A stretch of DNA of 64,000 nucleotides from Micromonospora sp. C95 (GTDB taxonomy: Bacteria > Actinomycetota > Actinomycetes > Mycobacteriales > Micromonosporaceae). Made by a program: the position numbers and the translations under genes. The stretch is taken from positions 124,001 through 188,000 of the forward strand of contig NZ_JAGPXT010000006.1 in the NCBI RefSeq assembly GCF_018070465.1. Reading direction: 5' to 3'. Position 1 is the stretch's first letter. Each line of letters opens with the position of its first letter. Below the pieces are notes generated by a model, which saw nothing but the letters and a program-made list of their open reading frames with translations, was not told where the DNA came from and searched no databases. Below are positions 1 through 8,162 of the stretch, one piece after another.

Positions 1-465
1 ATCGTCCGTCACCTGCACGACACCGGCCGCCGACGGATCGCCATGGTCACCGGCCCGCGCTGGCTGGCCTGCGCCAACCGCTCGGTGCGGGCGTACCGGA
101 CGGTCATGCACGACGCCGGCCTGCCGACCCGGGAGGTGGTCGGCGACTTCAGCGCGACCCGGGGGTACGCCGCCGCTCGGGAGGTGCTGCGACGCTGGCC
201 GGACACCGACGCGATCGTCGGGATCAGCGACGCGACCGCGCTCGGCGTGATCGGCCGGCTGCGAGCCGACGGCATCCGGGTGCCCGACGATGTCGCGGTG
301 ACCGGGTTCGACGACATCCCACTGGCCGCCACGGTGGCGCTCACCACGGCCAGTCACCCGGTACGACAGATCATCACCGCGGCCGCGACGATGGTGCTCG
401 AGCAACGCACGGCACCGGAGACGACCGTCTTTCCCTCGGCGCTTGTGGTACGCGGCAGCGCCTGA
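1..465 (+). CDS. LacI-family regulator, C-terminal part (5' truncated)
   Basis: The reading frame is open from the first base, so the gene begins outside the window and lacks its DNA-binding domain here. The visible 154 residues are the second half of a periplasmic-binding-protein-like sensor domain. The segments VGISDATALGVIGRLR and VPDDVAVTGFDDIPLA match the conserved end of LacI/GalR repressors, where a sugar or related ligand is bound. It ends 18 bp before the 3' end of the convergent TetR gene. The ligand cannot be told from this fragment. Family assignment is strong; target genes are unknown. Confidence 0.9.
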   Translation: MVRHLHDTGRRRIAMVTGPRWLACANRSVRAYRTVMHDAGLPTREVVGDFSATRGYAAAREVLRRWPDTDAIVGISDATALGVIGRLRADGIRVPDDVAVTGFDDIPLAATVALTTASHPVRQIITAAATMVLEQRTAPETTVFPSALVVRGSA

Positions 466-483
466 GTTCCGCCAGTCGTCCCC

Positions 484-1110
484 TCAGTCGACGAGGGCAC
501 GCAGCAGGTCGCGTACCGCCTCGGTGAGATCGGCGCGGCTGGCCGGGGTGCCGGGTGGCGGCGCGCTCAGCGCCCCGGCGCCGACGAGCCGGTCGAACAG
601 CAGGCCGTCGACGAAGGCGACGAACCGATGACCCCGGCGTCGGGGGTCCGGGGCACCCGCGCGGGCGAGCAGATCCTCGGCCTGGGCCCGCAGCACCGCC
701 CCGTGTTCCAGGATCGTCCGCAACTGCGGTCGATGCACCGCCTCCAGCAGGCAGGCGTACCGGGCCAGGGTGCGCGTCCGGGCGCCGGAGAGCCAGTGGT
801 CGAGCACTCCGGCGATGCCGGCGGCGAGCCGGTCGAGGTCCGCCGGGGACAGCGGCCGTCCCGGCGGCGTCGGCGGCGTCCCGGGGGGTAACTCGTGGCC
901 GGCGATGTCGACGCGGTCCAGGTCCGCGAGACGCCGCACCACCGCCTCGATCAGCGCCTGCCGGGTGCGCAGGTACGCCGAGGTGGTCCCGGCCGGCATC
1001 CCGGCACGCCCGTCCACCGCCCGGTGGGTCAGTCCCCGCATGCCGCTTTCGGCGATCAGCCCGATGGCGGCGTCGGCCAGTACCGCCACCCGCTCCGCCC
1101 GCCCGCCCAA
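484..1110 (-). CDS. TetR-family transcriptional regulator (TTG start)
   Basis: A 208-residue repressor. The N-terminal helix-turn-helix covers about residues 5-50 (RAERVAVLADAAIGLIAES, then THRAV...AGTTSAYLRT), followed by a helical ligand-binding domain. The same frame stays open much further upstream, but that extension is Arg/Pro-rich and overlaps the divergent monooxygenase gene. I chose the TTG at 1110 because GGAGGGGG lies 6 nt upstream and the HTH begins right after it. It is divergent from the FAD monooxygenase, and two palindromes lie in the gap. It probably represses that gene and itself; the ligand is unknown. Confidence 0.85.
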   Translation of the reverse strand: MGGRAERVAVLADAAIGLIAESGMRGLTHRAVDGRAGMPAGTTSAYLRTRQALIEAVVRRLADLDRVDIAGHELPPGTPPTPPGRPLSPADLDRLAAGIAGVLDHWLSGARTRTLARYACLLEAVHRPQLRTILEHGAVLRAQAEDLLARAGAPDPRRRGHRFVAFVDGLLFDRLVGAGALSAPPPGTPASRADLTEAVRDLLRALVD

Positions 1111-1128
1111 CCGGTTCCCCCTCCGCCG

Positions 1129-1168
1129 TTCTACGGATGTAGTATGCCTTTCTACAGGCGTAGAAAGG
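1129..1168. promoter_or_regulatory. Tandem TetR operators
   Basis: Two palindromes share a core of TTCTAC-N4-GTAGAA. The first (1129-1144) reads TTCTAC GGAT GTAGTA with one mismatch. The second (1147-1168) is a perfect 9-bp inverted repeat, CCTTTCTAC AGGC GTAGAAAGG. They lie between the TetR start and the monooxygenase start. The right arm of the second site includes the AAAGG that serves as ribosome binding site for the monooxygenase. Assignment to the neighbouring TetR protein is inferred from position. Confidence 0.75.
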
Positions 1169-1176
1169 CGGTCGCC

Positions 1177-2334
1177 GTGACCGAGAGGCATGCGGTCGTG
1201 GCCGGTGCGGGCATCGGCGGGCTGGCCGCCGCGCTCGCCCTGCACCGGCGAGGCTGGCGGGTCACCGTGCTGGAGCGGGCCCCCGAGCCGCGTGAGGTCG
1301 GCGCGGGCATCACCCTGATGGCGAACGCGGTACGCGGACTGGACGCCCTCGGCCTCGGCGGCGAGGTGCGCCGGCTGGGGCGCGACGGCGCCACCGGCGG
1401 GCTGCGCACCTGGGACGGGCACTGGCTGTCCCGGGTGGACGCGGCCGAGCTGGAGCGCGTGCTCGGCACCACGGCGCTCGGCGTGCACCGGGGTGCCCTG
1501 CACCGGGTGCTACGCGAGGCGTTGCCGGCCGAGGTGCTGTGGACCGGTTGCGCGGTGTCCGACGCCGACCCGGCCAGCGGCACGGTGCGCTATGAGCGCG
1601 GCGGCGCGTCGGCCGAGATGTCCGCCGACCTGGTGGTCGGCGCCGACGGGTTGCGCAGCGCGCTGCGTACCCGGCTCTGGCCGGACAGTCCGCCACCGGT
1701 GTACTCGGGCTCCACCGCCTGGCGGGCGGCGATCGCCTTCGACGGGCCGGTCCCCGCGGCGGTCAGCTGGGGGCCGGGCAGCGAGTTCGGCATGGTCCCG
1801 CTCGGCGACGGACAGGTCTACTGGTACGCCGCGACCTGCGCCCCGGCCGGCGGGCAGGCCGGCGACGAACTGGCCGAGGTACGCGAACGCTTCGGCCACT
1901 GGCACGACCCGGTACCGGCGCTGCTCGCCGCGACCCGACCCGACGAGGTGCTGCGCAACGACCTGTACCACCTGGCCACGCCGCTACCCCGGTACGTGCG
2001 CGGCCGGGTGGCCCTGCTCGGTGACGCGGCGCACGCCATGACTCCGCACCTGGGGCAGGGCGCCTGCCAGGCGATCGAGGACGCGGTCACGCTGGGCGCG
2101 GTGGCCGGTCCGGCGGTCGACGTGCCGGCGGCGCTGCGCGCGTACGACCGGGTGCGCCGGCCCCGCAGCCAGGCCATCGCCCGCGCGGCCGCCCGTACCG
2201 CCCGGTTCGGACAGGAACTGCGACACCCGGTGGCCATCGCGGCACGAAACGCAATGCTGCGCCTCACGCCGAGCCGGGCGGCGCTGCGGGGCATGGCCAA
2301 ACACGCCGACTGGCATCCGCCCCGACCCGCCTGA
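1177..2334 (+). CDS. FAD-dependent monooxygenase (PHBH fold)
   Basis: A 385-residue flavoprotein of the aromatic-hydroxylase type, which uses NAD(P)H and O2 to hydroxylate a small, often aromatic substrate in the cytoplasm. The Rossmann FAD motif GAGIGG is at residues 10-15. A GD motif with following Pro (GDAAHAMTPHLGQGA) begins at G282 and binds the FAD ribityl chain. Length is typical of the family. The GTG at 1177 has AAAGG 8 nt upstream; an in-frame ATG at 1144 would fall inside the operator and is less likely. The divergent TetR regulator suggests induction by substrate or a related toxic compound. The substrate is not recognisable. Confidence 0.87.
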   Translation: MTERHAVVAGAGIGGLAAALALHRRGWRVTVLERAPEPREVGAGITLMANAVRGLDALGLGGEVRRLGRDGATGGLRTWDGHWLSRVDAAELERVLGTTALGVHRGALHRVLREALPAEVLWTGCAVSDADPASGTVRYERGGASAEMSADLVVGADGLRSALRTRLWPDSPPPVYSGSTAWRAAIAFDGPVPAAVSWGPGSEFGMVPLGDGQVYWYAATCAPAGGQAGDELAEVRERFGHWHDPVPALLAATRPDEVLRNDLYHLATPLPRYVRGRVALLGDAAHAMTPHLGQGACQAIEDAVTLGAVAGPAVDVPAALRAYDRVRRPRSQAIARAAARTARFGQELRHPVAIAARNAMLRLTPSRAALRGMAKHADWHPPRPA

Positions 2335-2503
2335 CGTCAGAGCCGCCACCACCCGATCAAGTAATTGCGACCAACCCTTCAGGATATCGATTTTCCCGGT
2401 TCGCGACCTCGGCCGAATGTGACGGGATGCCGGTAAGATCGGCGACTGGCATGTGACTGATCGCTGACTGATGACTCGGCCGGCGAGAGCACACACTGGG
2501 CCC

Positions 2504-3310
2504 ATGAATTCGGGGCTCAGGCGCTTCAGGGCACTCCGCGGCGCGGCGTGTCTCGTGCTGGTGGCGGCCCTTTCCGGCTGTATGCAGCTCAATGCCGGGC
2601 TGACCGTCAACGCCGACGACACGGTCAGCGGACAACTTCTGCTCACGGCCGAGCGGAACGTCCTGACCTTGAACAACAGGCCGGTCGAGGCGGGCTTCGC
2701 CGAGTTGCGGCAGAACATACCGGCGCTACCCGCCGGACCGGAGACCCGATACGAGGACGACACCCACTTCGGATCTCTGATCGACTATCGGAACGTTCCG
2801 TTGAGCGAATTCGACAGCGAAAGTCTGAGCATCGTCCGCACCGACGACCGGTACGTGTTCACCCTTCCGCTGGACCCGAAGAAGTACGGCGGAAAAGTGG
2901 CCGAACAGGACCCCAAAAATCAAGAACGATTCATGTTGTTGATGTCGTTCGAGATAGCGGTGACCTTTCCCGGCCGCGTCCTGGACGCCAGCACCGGTGG
3001 TCAGGTCAACGACCGGACCGTCACCTGGCGGGTCAATCGCAACGAGCAGAAGCCCGCCGAGCTGCGCGCCGTCGCCGAGGCGCCGCCGCGACCGTCTCCG
3101 GCGGCCGGAGCGGACTCCGGCGGCGGCTTCCCCTGGCTGCTGGTCGTCGCCGGCACCGTGGTACTGCTGCTCGTCGCGGTGTTGGTCGCGTTCCTGCTCC
3201 GCCGCTCCCGCACCGGCGGTTCGCCGCCCGGGAGCGGCACGCCTCCGGTCGGCGGATCCACACCGGTGACGCCGGCCGTCACGAATCCCGGTCCGCCGGA
3301 CGCCGGCTGA
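2504..3310 (+). CDS. LppM-like lipoprotein with C-terminal membrane anchor
   Basis: A 268-residue exported lipoprotein. The signal sequence ends in a lipobox (VAALSGC) with the lipidated cysteine at residue 26. The body (GLTVNADDTVSGQLLL... and later WRVNRNEQKP) resembles the actinobacterial LppM (DUF3153) family. One hydrophobic span near residues 209-232 is followed by basic residues and a Pro/Gly-rich tail, so the protein may be both lipidated and membrane spanning. An in-frame ATG at 2471 would add 11 residues before the signal; 2504 gives a more usual n-region, though neither has a good ribosome site. It precedes the injection-system genes by 83 bp. Whether it belongs to them is open. 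Confidence 0.75.
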   Translation: MNSGLRRFRALRGAACLVLVAALSGCMQLNAGLTVNADDTVSGQLLLTAERNVLTLNNRPVEAGFAELRQNIPALPAGPETRYEDDTHFGSLIDYRNVPLSEFDSESLSIVRTDDRYVFTLPLDPKKYGGKVAEQDPKNQERFMLLMSFEIAVTFPGRVLDASTGGQVNDRTVTWRVNRNEQKPAELRAVAEAPPRPSPAAGADSGGGFPWLLVVAGTVVLLLVAVLVAFLLRRSRTGGSPPGSGTPPVGGSTPVTPAVTNPGPPDAG

Positions 3311-3393
3311 CGACCGGCCTGCCGCCGCCCGTCGAGGACGGCAGCTCACCCACACCCCACCCGGCAGTACGCAACACCGAAGGGGGATCGGCA

Positions 3394-3729
3394 ATGAACG
3401 ATCTCTTCACCTGGGCGGCCCTGGGCAGCCTCACCGGCGCCAGTGCCGCGACGCTGCTCGCCACGAACGTCATCGGCGGACTCATCGGCCCCAACGCCGA
3501 CAAGGCCCGCAAGTGGATCGCACTGGGCATCGCACTCGCGCTGTCGTACCTCACCGCGGCCTTCGCCACCGACGCGGGCCCCGAAAAGTGGATCATCGCG
3601 TTCTTCAACGGCCTGGTCATCTTCTCCGCCGCGCTGGGCATCAACCAGTTGCCGCCGGGCAACCGGCAGGCCACGCCGATCCAACTGGCGCAGGGCAACG
3701 AACCGCGGTTCATCCGCTCCTGGGCCTGA
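3394..3729 (+). CDS. Small three-span membrane protein, holin-like topology
   Basis: A 111-residue protein with three predicted hydrophobic spans at about residues 4-30, 42-60 and 69-88, and a short polar tail (PPGNRQATPIQLAQGNEPRF). GGGGG upstream supports the ATG at 3394. Size and topology resemble phage holins, but I see no sequence signature that proves this. It starts the run of tightly packed genes leading into the contractile injection system, so a role in anchoring or release is possible. Function unknown. Confidence 0.65.
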   Translation: MNDLFTWAALGSLTGASAATLLATNVIGGLIGPNADKARKWIALGIALALSYLTAAFATDAGPEKWIIAFFNGLVIFSAALGINQLPPGNRQATPIQLAQGNEPRFIRSWA

Positions 3730-3741
3730 GGGGAGCCGGAG

Positions 3742-4350
3742 ATGGTCTTCGGAATCCTCAGCGCCGCCGTGCACGTCGCGGCGGGCGCCGTACTCGGCCA
3801 ACTCCTCGGTGGCGGCGTCGGGCTGCTCGTCGGCGCGGGCATCGGCCTGCTCGTCGGCGCGGTCTTCGGCTGGGCGGTCGCCGCGGCGGAGGTCTACGCG
3901 GTCAGCCCGCGCGGTGTGTTCCTCTTCGTCGTGGATCACACCTGGAGCCTGCTGAACACCCTCGTCGGCGCGATCTACCTGGCTCTGCACCTGGTGTTCG
4001 GGCACTCACTCGACCGGGCCACCACCCGGCACAGCTGCCGGGTGAACGTGGTCGAGGGGGTCTCCCCCCGCTACGCCACCACGCTCGGCACGGTCTGCGC
4101 CGGCTCCGGTCCCGGCATCCAGCGGCACGAGGACGTGCACATCTTCCAAGCCCGGCTGCTCGGCCCGCTGTACATCCCGCTGGTCGTGGCGAACTACGTG
4201 CTGTTCACCATCGCACCGGTCTGGCTGCTGTACCACGACCACACCGGCGCGCCGATCAACCGCTTCACCCGGTACTTCGAGATCGGCGTCTACCCGCACG
4301 TGTGGAACGAGGCCATCGCGTACCGGATCCAGGGGACGCCGCCGCGATGA
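3742..4350 (+). CDS. Membrane protein with HExxH motif
   Basis: A 202-residue protein. The N-terminus is a Gly-rich hydrophobic hairpin (residues 2-47), then further hydrophobic stretches around 57-85 and 140-165. Between them lies HEDVHIFQ at residues 129-136, a match to the zinc-metalloprotease HExxH signature. It is followed by GPLYIP and, about 57 residues later, NEAIAY, where the Glu could be a third metal ligand. Small membrane proteins of this plan with an HE-x-x-H-x-x-Q core and GPLY occur in other bacteria, but I do not know a proven function. Its stop overlaps the start of the next gene (ATGA), so the two are coupled. Protease activity is inference. Confidence 0.6.
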   Translation: MVFGILSAAVHVAAGAVLGQLLGGGVGLLVGAGIGLLVGAVFGWAVAAAEVYAVSPRGVFLFVVDHTWSLLNTLVGAIYLALHLVFGHSLDRATTRHSCRVNVVEGVSPRYATTLGTVCAGSGPGIQRHEDVHIFQARLLGPLYIPLVVANYVLFTIAPVWLLYHDHTGAPINRFTRYFEIGVYPHVWNEAIAYRIQGTPPR

Positions 4351-5042
4351 CCGACGACGGTCCGATCTGCACGGCCACCGCCGAGGTGGTGGCGTGGCTG
4401 GCCGGGACGGTGGGGGACACCGTCCCGGTCGGCCCGCCCCGACCCGACGCCGAACCGAGCCGGTTGACGCTGTGGCCACTGGAAATCCGGCCCGCCCGGC
4501 AGACCCGGGGCAGCGGCAGCGGCCCCGAACCGTACCGGTTCACGGTGCGTTACCTGCTGGCCGCGGGCGGACCGGAGTCCCTGGCCACCCTGGACCGGGT
4601 GCTCGTCGCGGCCAGCGCGGCGGCGGACGGGCGCACGCTGGTGCTGGAGGCCGGCGACCCGGCGCTGTGGGCGGCCTTCGGGACGCCGCCCCGGCCGGCG
4701 GTGCTCATCGACGTGCCGGTGCAGGTCACCCACCCGGCCCGGCCCGCCGCACCGGTGCTGCGACCGCTGCGCCTGCGGCAGCTGGAGATGGTGTCCTTCG
4801 ACGGGCGCGTCGTCGGTCCGGCCGAGCAGCCCCTCGCGGCGATGCGGGTCGAGGTCGTCGGCCAGCCGTACGCGACGCAGACCGACCCGGCGGGCCGCTT
4901 CCGGGTCGTCGGCGTCCCCCACGACCCGGAGCGGCCGGCACCGGTCCGGCTCCGGCTCACCGGCCGGGGACAGGTGCTCACCGCCGAGGTCGACCCGACC
5001 GAACCCGACATCGTCATCGTCTGCGCGCCGCCGACGCCCTGA
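4347..5042 (+). CDS. eCIS cap/terminator-like protein (Pvc16-like, divergent) with regulatory-like beta domain
   Basis: A 231-residue protein immediately upstream of the sheath gene. The first ~140 residues (AEVVAWLAGTV..., YRFTVRYLLAAGGPESLATLDRVL) have the layout of tail-terminator proteins of the Pvc16/Afp16 (DUF4255) type, which cap the tube and sheath. Similarity is weak and rests partly on position. Residues ~150-231 (FDGRVVGPAEQPLAAMRVEVVG...TDPAGRFRVVGVP) look like a carboxypeptidase-regulatory beta-sandwich domain. It starts inside the preceding stop codon (ATGA). Confidence 0.6.
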   Translation: MTDDGPICTATAEVVAWLAGTVGDTVPVGPPRPDAEPSRLTLWPLEIRPARQTRGSGSGPEPYRFTVRYLLAAGGPESLATLDRVLVAASAAADGRTLVLEAGDPALWAAFGTPPRPAVLIDVPVQVTHPARPAAPVLRPLRLRQLEMVSFDGRVVGPAEQPLAAMRVEVVGQPYATQTDPAGRFRVVGVPHDPERPAPVRLRLTGRGQVLTAEVDPTEPDIVIVCAPPTP

Positions 5043-5073
5043 TCCGCCGACCCGACCTGCACGGGAGGAACCG

Positions 5074-6309
5074 ATGCCCACCTACTTCTCGCCCGGCATC
5101 TACGTCGAGGAGGTGCCCAGTGGTGCCCGGCCGATCGGACCGGTCGGCACCAGCACGGCGGCCTTCGTCGGCGTCGCGCCGGACCGCACCGCCCATCTCG
5201 GCGAGGCCCTCGCGGTGAACAACTGGACCGATTTCCTCCGCCTGTACGCCGACGGCGACCAGTTGGAGAGCACACCGCTGGCCCGCGCCGTCTTCGGCTT
5301 CCTGGACAACGGTGGCACCCGCTGCTGGGTGGTGAACGTCGGCGAGGGCGGCGCCATCTCCGGCACCGGCCGCAAGCGCGCCGGTCTGGACCTGCTGGAG
5401 GCGGTCGACGAGATCGCCATCCTGGCCGCTCCCGGCTTCCAAGACGCGGTCTCCCACGAGGCGCTGCTGAGCATGGCCGAGCGCACTCGCACCATGGTCG
5501 CAATCTGCGACCCGGCACCCGACATCGACGACATCTCCACCCTCACCCGGGTGGCCACACCTGGTTCGGGCCGCGCGGCGAAGCCGAGCGACACCAGCGA
5601 TCCGGACGCCGCCGCCGGGTCCGGGGGCGGGGGCGGTCCGGTTGCGCACCGACCCCGGCAGTCGGATTTCGGTGCGCTCTACTACCCGTGGTTGCGGGTC
5701 CGCGACCCGCTCGACGGCGAGCTGGTACTCACTCCGCCGAGCGGGCACGTCGCGGGCATCTGGGCCCGCACCGACGCCCTGCGCGGCGTGCACAAGGCAC
5801 CCGCCAACGAGCCGGTACGCGGCGCGGTCGACCTGGGTCACCTGGTCACCCGGGCCGAGCACGACGTACTCAACCCCCGGGGCGTCAACGTGATCCGGTA
5901 CTTCCCCGGTGAGGGCATCCGGGTCTGGGGCGCCCGTACCCTCGCCGCGGAGGCCAGCGAGTGGCGCTACCTCAACGTCCGGCGGCTCTCCATCGCCATC
6001 GAGCAGGCCATCGCCAACGGCACCCGGTGGATGGTGTTCGAGCCGAACGACTACACCCTGTGGCGGTCCATCCGTCGCGACATCGGTGCCTTCCTCACCC
6101 GGGTGTGGCGTGACGGGGCGCTGCTGGGACGCACGCCCGAGGAGGCGTTCTTCGTCAAGTGCGACGAGGAGACCAACCCGGCCGACGTCCGCGACGCGGG
6201 GATGGTGGTCGCCCACATCGGCATCGCCGTGGTCAAGCCCGCGGAGTTCGTGGTGTTCAAGCTGAGCCAGTGGGCCGGCGGCACCGAGACCGAGACGATT
6301 GGAGGCTGA
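5074..6309 (+). CDS. Contractile tail sheath protein
   Basis: A 411-residue sheath subunit, whose contraction drives the inner tube through the target envelope. The N-terminal signature PTYFSPGIYVEEVPSGARPI and the C-terminal run (NGTRWMVFEPNDYTLWRSIRRDIGAFL... GMVVAHIGIAVVKPAEFVVFKLSQ) are characteristic of phage/eCIS sheaths. A low-complexity Gly/Ser/Asp linker sits at about residues 164-196 in a surface-domain position. GGGAGGAACC gives a strong ribosome site. Only one sheath gene is present, whereas many eCIS loci carry two or three. Confidence 0.95.
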   Translation: MPTYFSPGIYVEEVPSGARPIGPVGTSTAAFVGVAPDRTAHLGEALAVNNWTDFLRLYADGDQLESTPLARAVFGFLDNGGTRCWVVNVGEGGAISGTGRKRAGLDLLEAVDEIAILAAPGFQDAVSHEALLSMAERTRTMVAICDPAPDIDDISTLTRVATPGSGRAAKPSDTSDPDAAAGSGGGGGPVAHRPRQSDFGALYYPWLRVRDPLDGELVLTPPSGHVAGIWARTDALRGVHKAPANEPVRGAVDLGHLVTRAEHDVLNPRGVNVIRYFPGEGIRVWGARTLAAEASEWRYLNVRRLSIAIEQAIANGTRWMVFEPNDYTLWRSIRRDIGAFLTRVWRDGALLGRTPEEAFFVKCDEETNPADVRDAGMVVAHIGIAVVKPAEFVVFKLSQWAGGTETETIGG

Positions 6310-6310
6310 C

Positions 6311-6790
6311 ATGCCGACCACGGCCACCCCACAGCCGGGCACCCCGGTCGACCCGTACCGGGCCTACAACTTCAAGCTGCTGGTGAACGGGGTGACGAAC
6401 GGCCACTTCACCGAGGTCAGCGGCCTGGAGGTGAACATCCCGGCGGTGCCCTACCGGGAGCAGGGCAACGACCGGATCCGGATGGTCCCGGGCCAGGTGG
6501 AGTACGGACCGGTCACCCTGCACTTCGGCCTCACCGCGTCGCGGGAGCTGTGGGACTGGGTACATGCCGTGGCCCGGGGCACGGTCAGCCGCCGCAACGT
6601 CTCGGTGGTCCTGCTCGACGCCGCCGGCACGGCGGAGGTGCTGCGCTGGAACCTGATCAACGCATGGCCGACCAACTGGCGCGGCGCCCACCTGAACACG
6701 CTCGGGCAGGAGATCGCCATCGCGGCACTGACGCTGCGCTACGAGAGCCTGGAACTGGAGGCCGGCGGTGCCGCGCCGACGCCCGCGTAA
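6311..6790 (+). CDS. Tail tube protein (gp19-like)
   Basis: A 159-residue inner-tube subunit of the T4 gp19/Hcp-like family. YRAYNFKLLVNG, FTEVSGLEVNI and the final ALTLRYESLELE are conserved in phage and eCIS tube proteins. GGAGG lies 6 nt upstream of the ATG at 6311. An in-frame TTG at 6299 is less likely. It follows the sheath by one base, as is usual. It is the only tube gene of this type here; many eCIS loci have a second paralogue. Confidence 0.93.
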   Translation: MPTTATPQPGTPVDPYRAYNFKLLVNGVTNGHFTEVSGLEVNIPAVPYREQGNDRIRMVPGQVEYGPVTLHFGLTASRELWDWVHAVARGTVSRRNVSVVLLDAAGTAEVLRWNLINAWPTNWRGAHLNTLGQEIAIAALTLRYESLELEAGGAAPTPA

Positions 6791-8162
6791 CTGGCTCGCC
6801 GACCGGCTGCGCTCCGCGGCGGCCACCGTGGACCGCCTCGCCGGCGCGCTCGACTCCCCCACCCCGCCGGCTCACGCGGTCGCGACCGCCCCGAGCCACG
6901 TCGATCGTCGGCCCCGGCGACCGGGGCAGCCGCCCGAGCACTGGCTGCGGGTCGTCACCGCCCACGCTCCTGGCCTGCTGCGGGACCTGGCCCTCGACCC
7001 GTCGCCGGACGCCGGGTCGGCGCCGGCCGATGCGTACCACCATGAGCCGGGCCACCACGAACCGGGCGGCGACGGCCGGCCGGACGTCGATCCCGCCGGC
7101 CCGCCGGGCGGGGGTGGTGCCGAGGGCCCGGAGCACCGACCTGCAACGTCGCTCGGCGCGGCCGGCTACGCCCAGCGTCCCGACACCACTGCCGAGCCCG
7201 CCCCGGCCACCGACGTGCACCCCCGCTCGACGGCAGCCTTCCCGACGTCCGGACCGGCACCGGAACCCCACTCCCCCACGCCCTTTGCTCTGCTTCACTC
7301 CACGCATCACCCGCCGTCCGGTATCCGGACGTCGACAAGTGCGCAGGTTGAAGCAGAGCAAAGGGGCCGCAGGGGGATGTCCCGGCCCGCTCCGGCGACG
7401 GCCGAGCAGACGGGGCCGGTCGAGACCGGCGGACCGGGCGGACCGGGCGGATCCGACCGGTCGGGCGGGATCCGCCGGCAATGGAGCCGAAAGGCGGACC
7501 AGGCACCAGCGGCGACAGCCGCGACGGTTGGCCCCGGCGGGGCCGCAGCGTCAACGGCGGGTCGCCGCCCCGCCCAGCCGGCGGGAAGATCGACGGCGAC
7601 GAACCAGGGCACCACCGGGGACCAGGCGCTTCCGCCCGCACCGACACCCCGACACCCCGATCCAACGGGCCGGCCTGCCGACCCGGCGGGCCGGCGCACC
7701 GTCCCGGCTGACCGGCCCGCCGACGTGGCCAGCCGGCAGTCTGCCGGGCCGCACCGATGGGCGGCCGGACCGCTGAACGATCCCGAGCCGACCTCGGCCG
7801 GGGCCGTCCCGGGGCACCGCGCGGCGCTCCGGTTGGTCCCCGGGCGGCAGCAGACGGCCGGCCCCGACCTGCCGGGCGGCGACGGCGGGGCGGGACGAAC
7901 GATCCGGCCCGGCGACCGACGCTGGTTCCCCGCCGGATCGTCCACCGGCGACGGACGCTGGCCCGGCAGCGGGCTACCCACCGGCGACGGACGCTGGTCG
8001 GTGGACGCGGACGTGCGGTGGCCGGAACTGGATTCGACGCGCGTCGGGCCCGACCCGTGGCCAGCCCTGCCCGACGACCGGGCACTGTGGTCGGTTTCCG
8101 GACCGGCCGACGGCGACGAGCACCGGACGCGGCGGCTCGACGGGGAACAGGCGGGTGGCTGA
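6768..8162 (+). CDS. Long proline-rich disordered eCIS protein
   Basis: A 464-residue protein that starts inside the tube gene (23-nt overlap). The first ~85 residues are basic and helical (NWLADRLRSAAATVDRLAGAL, HWLRVVTAHAPGLLRDLALD). The middle ~280 residues are rich in Pro, Gly, Arg, Thr and His and look disordered. The C-terminus has short repeats ending in GDGRW and a Trp/Pro-rich end (VGPDPWPALPDDRALWSV). A palindromic repeat element is embedded in frame at 7281-7365. Position between tube and LysM genes is where small Pvc5/Pvc6-type genes lie in other loci. It could be a tube-baseplate linker or a ruler, but no coiled-coil tape-measure pattern is visible. Confidence 0.7.
   Translation: MPRRRPRNWLADRLRSAAATVDRLAGALDSPTPPAHAVATAPSHVDRRPRRPGQPPEHWLRVVTAHAPGLLRDLALDPSPDAGSAPADAYHHEPGHHEPGGDGRPDVDPAGPPGGGGAEGPEHRPATSLGAAGYAQRPDTTAEPAPATDVHPRSTAAFPTSGPAPEPHSPTPFALLHSTHHPPSGIRTSTSAQVEAEQRGRRGMSRPAPATAEQTGPVETGGPGGPGGSDRSGGIRRQWSRKADQAPAATAATVGPGGAAASTAGRRPAQPAGRSTATNQGTTGDQALPPAPTPRHPDPTGRPADPAGRRTVPADRPADVASRQSAGPHRWAAGPLNDPEPTSAGAVPGHRAALRLVPGRQQTAGPDLPGGDGGAGRTIRPGDRRWFPAGSSTGDGRWPGSGLPTGDGRWSVDADVRWPELDSTRVGPDPWPALPDDRALWSVSGPADGDEHRTRRLDGEQAGG
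7281..7365. repeat. Palindromic repeat element, copy 1 (inside a coding region)
   Basis: Two 17-nt arms form a perfect inverted repeat: CCCTTTGCTCTGCTTCA at 7281-7297 and its reverse complement at 7349-7365, separated by 51 nt. The same arms bound the element at 43105-43182. Here the element is read through in frame by the disordered eCIS protein and contributes about 28 residues. Confidence 0.8.

Noticed and set aside
484..1503. Longer TetR protein starting at 1503
   Set aside because: The extra 131 residues are low complexity, antisense to the monooxygenase and would place both operators inside the gene.
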